Source of the DNA: Deltaproteobacteria bacterium
GTDB taxonomy: Bacteria; Myxococcota; Myxococcia; Myxococcales; 40CM-4-68-19
NCBI GenBank assembly: GCA_005879095.1
Contig: VBLM01000305.1
Location: 1-13,335 of the forward strand
Reading direction: 5' to 3'
DNA: 13,335 nucleotides
Positions 1 to 6,171 of this stretch are shown here, piece after piece. The position numbers were made by a program, and so were the translations under genes. How positions within the stretch are numbered: the stretch's first letter is position 1; each line of letters starts with the position of its first letter. A model generated the notes under the pieces. The model was given only the letters and a program-made list of their open reading frames with translations. It had not been told where the DNA came from and made no database searches.

Positions 1-34
1 AGTCGCTGCGGATGATCGCCGTGGCCCGCGTCAC
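1..34 (-). CDS. Possible start of a further gene, cut by the window edge
   Basis: On the minus strand a GTG at 34-32 overlaps the TGA of the preceding small ORF in a GTGA arrangement and opens a frame reading VTRATAIIRSD up to the left edge. Eleven residues are too few to recognise any family. The only support is the overlap style, which is the same as at many junctions in this window. It could equally be chance. Confidence 0.2.
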   Translation of the reverse strand, partial: MTRATAIIRSD

Positions 35-159
35 TTGACGAAGTTGTAGTCCATCGGTCCCGCACGCCGCGTGAGCAGCAGACACTCGCCACTCGCCCCG
101 CAGTCGAGCTGGTGGTGCATCTTCGCCGGAATACCACGTAGCTCCCATCCCGAGATCAC
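31..159 (-). CDS. Possible 42-residue protein coupled to the YkgJ-type gene
   Basis: A GTG at 159-157 shares a GTGA overlap with the stop of the upstream cysteine-cluster gene, and the frame runs to a TGA at 33-31. The product starts VISGWELRGIPAK and ends in RRAGPMDYNFVK. It contains two cysteines in LDCGASGEC and no transmembrane segment. Its composition, with aromatic, acidic and hydrophobic residues mixed, looks more like a real protein than the arginine- and proline-rich out-of-frame ORFs common in this DNA. The segment IPAKMHHQLDC...GPMDYNFVK faintly resembles the last strands of a small cupin, but the rest of a cupin is absent, so this may be a remnant. No function can be assigned. The next possible gene also begins with a GTGA overlap at its stop. 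Confidence 0.35.
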   Translation of the reverse strand: MISGWELRGIPAKMHHQLDCGASGECLLLTRRAGPMDYNFVK

Positions 160-506
160 TTTGGATCGATGCCGCGCTCGCGGCGGTCGCGGCGGCACTC
201 TCTCGAGCCGGGCACGACCGCGCGGCAGCCGGCGGGGCGCCATTGGTAAATCGTGCACGAGACGCGCTTGCCGAGCGTGCCTTCCAGCGCGACACATCGC
301 TGCTCGGCCCCTTTCAGCTTCAGATGCCGCTCGCCCTTCGCGTTGAGCACCGTCAGGCGACGGATCAGCTGCGGATGTTTCGCCAGCGCCGAGCGCGTGG
401 TGACCTCGACGTAATCGAGGTACTGCTCGGCCCGGTTCTCATCCGGATTGCAGCAGCAGGCGCCGCACGCCTGACAGTCGTACGTCCGCTCGGCTGTCTC
501 GCGCAT
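156..506 (-). CDS. YkgJ-family cysteine-cluster protein (metal-binding)
   Basis: This 116-residue soluble protein has the signature of the YkgJ/CxxCxxCC family, usually described as a zinc- or iron-chelating domain. The N-terminal cluster is CQACGACC (C11, C14, C17, C18, plus C19). A second set lies at C71, C84, C94 and C104, with the family-like spacing C-T-I-Y-x-x-R-P-x-x-C-R at residues 84-95. I chose the ATG at 506-504, which starts MRETAERTYDC and has a weak GGGAAG upstream; a TTG at 527 would add seven unconvincing residues (MVCWEAT). The gene is transcribed divergently from the 50-residue membrane peptide at 557, leaving about 50 bases for both control regions. Its stop overlaps the start of a possible small ORF. 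The molecular role of this family is poorly known, and nothing here names a substrate. Confidence 0.85.
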   Translation of the reverse strand: MRETAERTYDCQACGACCCNPDENRAEQYLDYVEVTTRSALAKHPQLIRRLTVLNAKGERHLKLKGAEQRCVALEGTLGKRVSCTIYQWRPAGCRAVVPGSRECRRDRRERGIDPK

Positions 507-542
507 GGTCGCTTCCCAACATACCAAGACCTACCTTTGCCG

Positions 543-550
543 AAAGGAGG
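543..550 (+). promoter_or_regulatory. Strong ribosome binding site of the 50-residue membrane peptide
   Basis: AAAGGAGG at 543-550 is a near-perfect anti-Shine-Dalgarno match, six bases before the ATG at 557. It is one of the strongest such sites in the window and fixes the start of this very short gene. Confidence 0.85.
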
Positions 551-556
551 TACGGC

Positions 557-709
557 ATGCTCTGGACCATCACCGTCATCCTGCTCGTCCTCTGGGTCCT
601 CGGCCTGGTGTCGGGATCCACGATGGGCGCTTGGGTCCACATCCTGCTCCTGCTCGCGATCATCAGCCTGATCTTCGCGGTGCTGCGCCGCGGCAGCGCA
701 GCAGTCTGA
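557..709 (+). CDS. Small membrane protein, lmo0937/DUF5670-like
   Basis: This gene encodes 50 residues, MLWTITVILLVLWVLGLVSG followed by a short polar link (STMGAW) and a second hydrophobic stretch, VHILLLLAIISLIFAVL, with a basic end RRGSAAV. The layout of two transmembrane helices (about 3-19 and 27-43), with a G-rich turn between them and a positive C-terminus, matches the widespread lmo0937-type small membrane proteins. Their function is not established, though they are often found near stress genes. Although short, the gene is well supported: a strong ribosome site lies six bases upstream and an intrinsic terminator follows 31 bases after the stop. It therefore looks like a single-gene transcription unit between the divergent YkgJ-type gene and the convergent ligD. 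Confidence 0.85.
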   Translation: MLWTITVILLVLWVLGLVSGSTMGAWVHILLLLAIISLIFAVLRRGSAAV

Positions 710-739
710 CGGTTTTCGGGCGCAGGCGGATGCGGGGGG

Positions 740-770
740 AGCGGCTTCGCAAGGGGCCGCTTTCTTTTTT
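740..770 (+). terminator. Rho-independent terminator after the small membrane protein gene
   Basis: A six-base stem, AGCGGC (740-745) pairing with GCCGCT (756-761), closes a ten-base loop and is followed by TTCTTTTTT. It ends the plus-strand peptide gene. The last T of the run is the first base of the convergent ligD stop codon on the other strand. On the minus strand the hairpin is followed by C/G-rich sequence, so it should work in the plus direction only. Confidence 0.8.
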
Positions 771-1642
771 CAATGCAGGCGCGGCAGCTTCTGCTCGAGC
801 GAGAGCAGCGGCGCGAAGAGATCGCCGCGCTTCTCCACGCGGCGCAGCGCTTCTTCGGCCTCGAAGGACACGGGACCTTTGCGGACTTCCTCCCAGGTCA
901 GCGGCATCGAGACCGTTGGCCGCTCTTTCGCGCGCAGCGAATAGACGCAGACTGTCGTCTTGTGCGGATCGTTCTGGCTCCAGTCGACCAGGACCTTTCC
1001 CGCGCGCAGTGACTTCTTCATGTTGGAGACGACCAGCTTCGGCTTCTTCGCGGCCAGCGCCTCGGCGACCGCCCGCGCAAAGGGCTTGCTCTCCTCGTAG
1101 CTCACGCGGGAATTCAAGGGCAGGTAGACTTGCATTCCTTTCGATCCCGACGTCTTCGCAAACGACTGCAGATCGAGCGTGTCGAACATCCCCTTGAGCA
1201 GCAGCGCCACCTGCCGGCACTGCTCGATGTCGGCCGGCGGGCCGGGATCGAGATCGAAGACGATCGCGTCGGGCCGATCGGCGTTGCGCCAGCGATGCAG
1301 CGGCACGTGCAGCTCGAGGTCAGCCAGATTCGCCGCCCAGGCCAGCGTCGCGGCGTCCTGGATCAGGCAGTAGTCGATCTGCTTCTCGGAGCCACGCACC
1401 GTCGCGGTCTTCACCCACGGCGGCCGGTGCGACGGACAGTTCTTCTCATAGAAGAACGGCTTTTCGACGCCATTCGGATACCGTTTCAACGTCAGCGGCC
1501 GATCGCGCAAATGCGGGAGCACCACGGGGGCGATGCGCATGTAGTAATCGATCACCTGCGCCTTGGTGAATCCCGTCTTCGGATAGAGGACCTTCTCGAG
1601 GTTGCTGAGCGACAACCTCCGCCCCTCGATGCTGACGTCCAT
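770..1642 (-). CDS. ligD: Stand-alone LigD polymerase/primase domain protein (NHEJ)
   Basis: This 290-residue archaeo-eukaryotic-primase-type polymerase matches the polymerase domain of bacterial LigD and lacks the ligase and 3'-phosphoesterase domains. The family fills gaps and adds nucleotides at double-strand breaks held by Ku. Visible motifs are LEKVLYP (15-21), RPLTLKRYPNGVEKPFFYEK near 48-67, and RWRNADRPDAIVFDLDPG with the metal-binding D130 and D132. These are followed by SGSKGMQVYLPL (165-176) and the third acidic residue D220 in KVLVDWSQND. The usual histidine of the SGxKGxH motif is Q171 here. The ATG directly follows the ku stop (TAGATG, no gap), so the two are almost surely co-translated. 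The stop lies against the T-run of the convergent terminator. Ligation must come from another gene. Confidence 0.95.
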   Translation of the reverse strand: MDVSIEGRRLSLSNLEKVLYPKTGFTKAQVIDYYMRIAPVVLPHLRDRPLTLKRYPNGVEKPFFYEKNCPSHRPPWVKTATVRGSEKQIDYCLIQDAATLAWAANLADLELHVPLHRWRNADRPDAIVFDLDPGPPADIEQCRQVALLLKGMFDTLDLQSFAKTSGSKGMQVYLPLNSRVSYEESKPFARAVAEALAAKKPKLVVSNMKKSLRAGKVLVDWSQNDPHKTTVCVYSLRAKERPTVSMPLTWEEVRKGPVSFEAEEALRRVEKRGDLFAPLLSLEQKLPRLH

Positions 1643-2521
1643 CTAGCGGCTCTTGCGTTTGCGCGCCGTGCGCGCTGCTGCGCGGTGGTGCGGATGCGGC
1701 TTGCGCCGGACCTCGCCGCGATCGGGCTCGGCCTCGCGCAGCTCGCCTTTCTTCGCCGCCGCCAGGCTCTTCTGCAGCGCGTCCATCAGATTGACCACCT
1801 TGCCGCGGGGCGCCTCGGCCGGTTCGGCGGCGACGATCTCCTCGCCTTCCGCCTTGCGCTCGAGCAGCGCCAGCACCTGCTCGCGGTAGTCGTCCTTGTA
1901 CTTCTTGATGTCGAAATCGGATTCGAGCGATCCGATCAGCTGTTCGGCCATCTTCAGCTCGCGCTCACCCGGCTTCGATTCCGGCAGTCCCTCCAGTTCG
2001 TCCTGCGAGACCACTTCGTCGGCGTAGAGCATGGTCGAGACCGCGAGCGCCTTTCCCAGCGGCCGCACCGCACAGAGGTACTGCTTGGTGCGCAGCACGA
2101 ACTTCGCCACGCCCACCTTGCCGGTCTTCTTCATCGCCTCGACCAGCAGCGCGTACGGCTTGGAGGCGCCCCGGTCGGGCACCAGGTAGTACGTGCTCTC
2201 GTAATAGATGGGATCGATCTGCTCGAGATCGACGAAATCCTCGATCTCGATCGCCTTGGTCGCGCGCGGATTGAACGCTTCCAGTTCTTCGCGCGCGACC
2301 GTGACGTAGCGGCCCTTGGAGATCTCGAATCCCTTGACGATGTGCTCCCACGGCACTTCCTGCCCGTCGGCGCTGCAGACGCGCTTCTGCTGGATGCGCG
2401 CGCCGTCCTTGTCGTGGAGCATGTGGAAGCGGACCTCTTTGGGCGAGGTCGCCGAGAACAGCTTCACCGGGACGCTGACCAGGCCGAAGGAGATCGAACC
2501 GCTCCAGATCGGCCGCGCCAT
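1643..2521 (-). CDS. ku: Ku DNA end-binding protein (NHEJ)
   Basis: This 292-residue bacterial Ku protein is a homodimeric ring that binds double-strand break ends and recruits LigD. The core starts with the classic MARPIWSGSISFGLVSVPVKL and continues with HDKDGARIQQKRVCSADGQEV (36-56), IVKGFEISKGRYV (61-73), the FVDLEQIDPIYYESTYYLVP block (96-115) and KMAEQLIGSLESDFDIKKYKDDYRE (about 190-214). The conserved LMDALQKSLAAAK element lies at 245-257. After it comes a short basic tail (from about residue 258) rich in Arg, Lys and His and ending RTARKRKSR, like the lysine-rich DNA-binding extensions of other Ku proteins. The gene lies two bases after the STAS gene and abuts ligD, so all three form one unit. 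Confidence 0.96.
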   Translation of the reverse strand: MARPIWSGSISFGLVSVPVKLFSATSPKEVRFHMLHDKDGARIQQKRVCSADGQEVPWEHIVKGFEISKGRYVTVAREELEAFNPRATKAIEIEDFVDLEQIDPIYYESTYYLVPDRGASKPYALLVEAMKKTGKVGVAKFVLRTKQYLCAVRPLGKALAVSTMLYADEVVSQDELEGLPESKPGERELKMAEQLIGSLESDFDIKKYKDDYREQVLALLERKAEGEEIVAAEPAEAPRGKVVNLMDALQKSLAAAKKGELREAEPDRGEVRRKPHPHHRAAARTARKRKSR

Positions 2522-2523
2522 CT

Positions 2524-2874
2524 TCAGGCAACCTCGCTCGCCAGCGGGAAATCATCGGCCGGCGGCGCGTGCTCCGGACGGTGCTCGATCTTGTCCGCGT
2601 CGACCCCGAAATACTTGAACAGCCGCACCTGGTGCTGCCGCAGGCCTTCGAGGTGGATGGTCTTGTCCGGAATCGAGAGCAGCGCGGTCGCCAGCACGGC
2701 GATGCCGTAGTCGACGAACTCGCCGCATTGCGAAAAATCGAGCGTGAGCTCGCCGAGCGGCTCGTGTTCGATGCGACCTGCCAGGTCCCACGCGCAGCCG
2801 CCTTCGAACTTTCCGCACACCCGATATCGGGCCGTGCCGCCGATCACTTCGCGCTCTATGTTGCAGCCGGGCAT
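2524..2874 (-). CDS. STAS-domain protein, first gene of the ku-ligD unit
   Basis: This 116-residue protein has a STAS-like pattern: YRVCGKFEGGCAWDLAGRI (strand then helix), ELTLDFSQCGEFVDYGIAVLATALL (42-66), and HLEGLRQHQVRLFKYFGVD (74-92). The GLRQHQVRLFKYFGV helix matches the STAS helix-4 pattern. The usual D-S-x-G phosphorylation loop is D55-Y56-G57, so the phosphorylatable serine is absent and regulation by SpoIIAB-type kinases is unlikely. I chose the ATG at 2874 (MPGCNIEREV), which has GGAG about nine bases upstream; an ATG or GTG further out at 2949 would add 25 residues without domain support. The gene ends two bases before ku. STAS proteins commonly act in partner-switching or signalling complexes. 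Its partner here is unknown, and a link to NHEJ is an inference from gene order. No clear promoter is visible in the 100 bases before it. Confidence 0.75.
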   Translation of the reverse strand: MPGCNIEREVIGGTARYRVCGKFEGGCAWDLAGRIEHEPLGELTLDFSQCGEFVDYGIAVLATALLSIPDKTIHLEGLRQHQVRLFKYFGVDADKIEHRPEHAPPADDFPLASEVA

Positions 2875-2974
2875 GGGGAGGCTCTCCAGTTGATCTGCGC
2901 ACGCCAGAAGTAGCCGGCAATGCGTGGCCAATGCCATCCGTAGGAGCAAGCAGTCGAGCGGTAGTCGACACTGT

Positions 2975-3916
2975 TCAGGCGTGGACGTCGGCGCTCTTTG
3001 CCACTCCCGGCGCGGCGATGCTGGGCCGCTCGATCTTCGGCGGCGGGGCTTCGCCCGGAGCCCGCGCGCCCTTCGCCTTGCCCTCGCGCGATTCGTGCTC
3101 GATCAGCGCGTTGATTTCGCCGCCGGCGATGAAGATCAGGCCGGTGACGTAGAGCCAGGTGAGGAGCACGATCACGCCGCCGATCGAACCGTAGGTGCGG
3201 TCGTAGCTGCCGAAGTTGTCGGCGTAGATGGAGAACAGCCAGCAGGCGAAGAGCCACAGGCAGGTGCCGATCACCGAGCCGGGCGTGATGAAGCGCCACT
3301 CCTGCTTGACGTCGGGAAGGAAGTAGTAGAGCAGGGCGAAGACCAGCATCACGCCCAGCGCGGTGATCGGCCAGCGCAACCAGTCCCAGAGCAGCGGCCA
3401 GAACTTGTCGACGTGCAGGTGCGACGCGAGCCACAGGCCGGCGTGGCCGCCCAGCGAGAGCCCGATCACCGCCACCAGCATCAGGACCGAAGTACAGATC
3501 GTGATCAGGAGCGCGGTGCCTTGGGTGCGCCACCAGGGCCGCGATTCCTTCACGTCGTAGGAAAGGTTCAGAGAGGTGCGAAGCGCGTCGACGCCGCGCG
3601 ACGCGCTCCACAGCGCGAGCGCGAGGCCGAAGGTGAGCAAGTGCGGCCGCTGCCGCGTCGCCAGCGAGGTCAGCTGGACGCGGATGATCGCCATCGCTTC
3701 GTCGGGCATCAGCGGATCGACGCGCGCCAGCAGCTCGTCGATCACGCCTTTCATCGGCAGGTAAGCGGCCAGCGTGACGACGAAGAAGAGGAAAGGAAAG
3801 AGCGCAAAGAGGAAGTAGTACGAGAGCTGCGCGGCGCGATCGGTGGCCGCGTTGTTCCGGATGCGAGTGCCGAGCTTCTTCACGAACTCCATTGCGCTCA
3901 AATCGGGAAACAACAT
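2975..3916 (-). CDS. YihY/virulence factor BrkB family membrane protein
   Basis: This 313-residue inner-membrane protein has about six hydrophobic segments, near residues 33-54, 93-107, 131-155, 183-201, 211-231 and 244-266. Family hallmarks include the N-terminal AAQLSYYFLFALFPFLFFVV, the TPGSVIGTCLWLF segment (211-223) and SYDRTYGSIGGVIVLLTWLYVTGLIFIAGGEIN (237-269), which closes the YihY fold. A soluble, Pro/Ala/Lys-rich tail follows from about residue 276. YihY/BrkB proteins were once called ribonuclease BN in error; their true function is not established. This is the last gene of the GH57-GH15 unit, starting three bases after the stop of the small membrane protein. About 100 bases separate its stop from the STAS start, without a recognisable terminator, so read-through into the NHEJ unit is possible. 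Confidence 0.93.
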   Translation of the reverse strand: MLFPDLSAMEFVKKLGTRIRNNAATDRAAQLSYYFLFALFPFLFFVVTLAAYLPMKGVIDELLARVDPLMPDEAMAIIRVQLTSLATRQRPHLLTFGLALALWSASRGVDALRTSLNLSYDVKESRPWWRTQGTALLITICTSVLMLVAVIGLSLGGHAGLWLASHLHVDKFWPLLWDWLRWPITALGVMLVFALLYYFLPDVKQEWRFITPGSVIGTCLWLFACWLFSIYADNFGSYDRTYGSIGGVIVLLTWLYVTGLIFIAGGEINALIEHESREGKAKGARAPGEAPPPKIERPSIAAPGVAKSADVHA

Positions 3917-3919
3917 GGG

Positions 3920-4330
3920 TCACCTGAAATGGTACAGCCAGCCGATGATCGCGCCGAAGATCATGTGCGCGACGATCACCATCAGCGGCGTGGTCAGCCC
4001 GTAATGGAGCGCGAGCGGGCCGGGCGGTTCGATCAGACGCATGTTGGTCGGACCCTGTTCCAGAGTCGCGATGCTCATCGCGCCGCGCAGGATGCTGACT
4101 TCGCCGAGCGCGTCGAAGATGGCGACGTACAAGAGCGCGAACAGCTGGCCGTTGATCAGGTGGACGAGAAAGCCGATCACCTTCGCGCGATCGCGGTTGG
4201 GCGTGAACGCGGCGCCGAGCAGATAGGGAATGCTCATCCGCGTCAGGTGCAGCTGCTGCGCGCCGGCCTCGAGCGAAGTGAGCACCAGCGTGCCGACGAA
4301 TCCAGCCAGGAGCGAGCTCGTCCAGTTCAT
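3920..4330 (-). CDS. Small integral membrane protein (DUF6789-like)
   Basis: This 136-residue protein has hydrophobic segments near 5-22, 50-72 and 112-133. The conserved-looking motifs SIPYLLGAAFTPNRDRAKVIGFLVHLINGQLFALLY and TTPLMVIVAHMIFGAIIGWLYH are reminiscent of uncharacterised DUF6789-type membrane proteins. I assign this by pattern only. Its ATG overlaps the GH15 stop (ATGA), and its TGA is three bases before the BrkB-family start, so it sits inside the carbohydrate unit as a translationally coupled gene. There is no signal peptide or catalytic motif. It may help the BrkB protein in the membrane, but nothing in the sequence shows a function. Confidence 0.75.
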   Translation of the reverse strand: MNWTSSLLAGFVGTLVLTSLEAGAQQLHLTRMSIPYLLGAAFTPNRDRAKVIGFLVHLINGQLFALLYVAIFDALGEVSILRGAMSIATLEQGPTNMRLIEPPGPLALHYGLTTPLMVIVAHMIFGAIIGWLYHFR

Positions 4331-6171
4331 GCGCGCGCCTCCGGAATCATTTCCTGCCGCTCGCGTTGCAGCGCGCTCTTCCCGCGCTCGACGCGCTCAC
4401 GCAGGGTGAGCGCGGCGTTGATCAGGCCGACGTGTGTGTACGCCTGCGGGAAGTTGCCCAGCGCGTGGCCGGTCGAGACCTCGATCTCCTCGGCATAGAG
4501 GCCGACGTCGTTGGCGTAGCGGAGAAGCGTTTCGAAGTGTTCCTCCGCCTCGGCGACCGGGCCACCGCCGAGCGCGAGATATTCCGCCGCCCAGAAGCTG
4601 CAGATGCCGAATGCGCCTTCGCCGGCGGTGAGCCGGCCGTGATAGCGGCGGAGGAGGCCGCCGCCGGCATCGAGCCGCTCGCGGATCCGCCGCCAGGTCG
4701 CGAGCATCCGGGGCGAATCGGGAGCACAATACCCGTACCAGGGCAGGAGCAGAAGGCTGGCATCCACGTCGCCGCCGGCGAGCGTGCGCGTGTACGTCTG
4801 CAGCTCCTCGCTCCAGCCCAGCGTCTCGATCTCCTCGCGCACCGCGTTGCGCGCTTTGCGGAACTCGTCGACCGGCGCCTTGGGCAGGTGGCCCTGCTGG
4901 TTGAGATCGATCAGCCGCTGCAGCGCCGACCAGCACAGTGCGCGCGAGTGGACGAAGTTGCGGCCGTAGCCGCGGATCTCCCAGATGCCTTCGTCGGGGT
5001 CGTCCCAGTCGCGCGCCACTTCGCGGCCGAAGCCGATCAGCATCCGCGCGATGGCGTTGTCGATCTTGCCGCCGCAGCGCACGGAGTGGGCGACGGCTTC
5101 GATCACTTCGCCGTAGGTGTCGAGCTGCACCTGGCCCACCGCCGCGTTCCCGATGTGTACCGGCCGGGCGCCGGCGTGACCGGAGAGGTGCGGCAGCGTG
5201 CGTTCGCGGCCGGGCTTGCGGCCGAAGAGCTCGTAAAGGACGTGCAGCTTCGGCAGCGAGAGGTTGGTCGCGCTGAGCAGCCAGCTCATGAAATTTTCGG
5301 CCTCGTCGTGGTGGCCGAGGCCGTAGAGCGCGCGCGTGGTCAAGGCTGCGTCGCGCAGCCAGCAGAAGCGGTAGTCCCAATTCAAGTCGCCACCCGGCCG
5401 CTCGGGAAGCGAGGTGGTCGGCGCGGCGACGATGGCGCCGGAGGGCGCGTACTGCAGCAGCTTGAGCACCAGCGCGCTGCGCACCACGGCGTCGCGCCAC
5501 GGGCCGTCGTACTGCGTCTGGCGCGCCCACTTCTGCCACAGCGCGATGCTGCGCTCCTGCATCCATCGTCCTCGCTCGCCGAACGGCACCAGCACCGCCG
5601 GCTGGCGCCGCGCCAGCGAGAGCGAGAATTGCAGCTCATCCCCGGCGCGCATCGTCACCCGCGCACGTCCGCCTTCACCGAGCGGCGCGTCGGTACGCAA
5701 CGTAAGCAGGCCGGACCCCGGCAACTGAATGCGCAGGCCGAGCTTGCCCATCGATTCGATCCGCGGCTCGATCGTCGCGTAGCACGGGCGCGGATCGAAA
5801 ACGATCTCGATCTCCACCTCTCCGCGCGTGCACCGCGCGATGCGCAACAGCTCGTGCTGCGGGCGCAGCACGCTCTTCGCCTCCTGCTCCTCGAGCACCG
5901 GCATGAAGTCGGTGAGCTCGACCTCGCCGCCGGCCGTGAGAAAGCGCGTCACCAGCACATTGCTCTCGCCGGCGTAGCTGCGCTCGGAGCGGAAGGTGCC
6001 GCTGGGGGCGATGAGGAACCGGCCGCCGCGACGTTCATCGAGGATCGCGGCAAAGAGGGAAGGGCTGTCGAAGTGCGGCCAGCAGAGCCAGTCGAGTGAG
6101 CCGCCCCGCGAGATCAAGGCCGCCGATCTGCAGTCGCCGACGATGGCGTAGTCGCCGATGCGCGCGCTCAT
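4327..6171 (-). CDS. GH15 family glucoamylase/trehalase-like protein
   Basis: This 614-residue protein has the two-part build of bacterial GH15 enzymes: an N-terminal beta-sandwich (about 1-210) beginning MSARIGDYAIVGDCRSAALI and containing GGSLDWLCWPHFDSPSLFA, and an (alpha/alpha)6 barrel (about 220-595). Active-site landmarks are NWDYRFCWLRDAALTTRALY (264-283), the acid region DEGIWEIRGYGRNFVHSRALCW (393-414, E398), and the base region LYAEEIEVSTGHALGNFPQAYTHVGLIN (558-585, E561/E562). The family hydrolyses alpha-glucosidic bonds in glucans or trehalose; the substrate cannot be told from sequence. No signal peptide is visible, so it is probably cytoplasmic. I chose the ATG at 6171, which overlaps the GH57 stop (ATGA); an in-frame start at 6321 would add 50 Arg-rich residues that lie within the GH57 coding region. 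Confidence 0.93.
   Translation of the reverse strand: MSARIGDYAIVGDCRSAALISRGGSLDWLCWPHFDSPSLFAAILDERRGGRFLIAPSGTFRSERSYAGESNVLVTRFLTAGGEVELTDFMPVLEEQEAKSVLRPQHELLRIARCTRGEVEIEIVFDPRPCYATIEPRIESMGKLGLRIQLPGSGLLTLRTDAPLGEGGRARVTMRAGDELQFSLSLARRQPAVLVPFGERGRWMQERSIALWQKWARQTQYDGPWRDAVVRSALVLKLLQYAPSGAIVAAPTTSLPERPGGDLNWDYRFCWLRDAALTTRALYGLGHHDEAENFMSWLLSATNLSLPKLHVLYELFGRKPGRERTLPHLSGHAGARPVHIGNAAVGQVQLDTYGEVIEAVAHSVRCGGKIDNAIARMLIGFGREVARDWDDPDEGIWEIRGYGRNFVHSRALCWSALQRLIDLNQQGHLPKAPVDEFRKARNAVREEIETLGWSEELQTYTRTLAGGDVDASLLLLPWYGYCAPDSPRMLATWRRIRERLDAGGGLLRRYHGRLTAGEGAFGICSFWAAEYLALGGGPVAEAEEHFETLLRYANDVGLYAEEIEVSTGHALGNFPQAYTHVGLINAALTLRERVERGKSALQRERQEMIPEARA

Noticed and set aside
1130..2710. 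526-codon plus-strand frame across ligD and ku
   Set aside because: It is opposite two certain genes, has no recognisable domain and no ribosome site, and its composition is that of an antisense shadow.
2875..2974. Possible terminator or promoter between the BrkB and STAS genes
   Set aside because: Only a short TGGCCA palindrome and weak GGCA/TGCC pairing are seen, without a T-run, and no convincing -35/-10 pair is present.
2924..4498. 524-codon plus-strand frame opposite the BrkB and small membrane protein genes
   Set aside because: The minus strand encodes clear transmembrane segments and family motifs. The plus product is charged, repetitive and without a domain.
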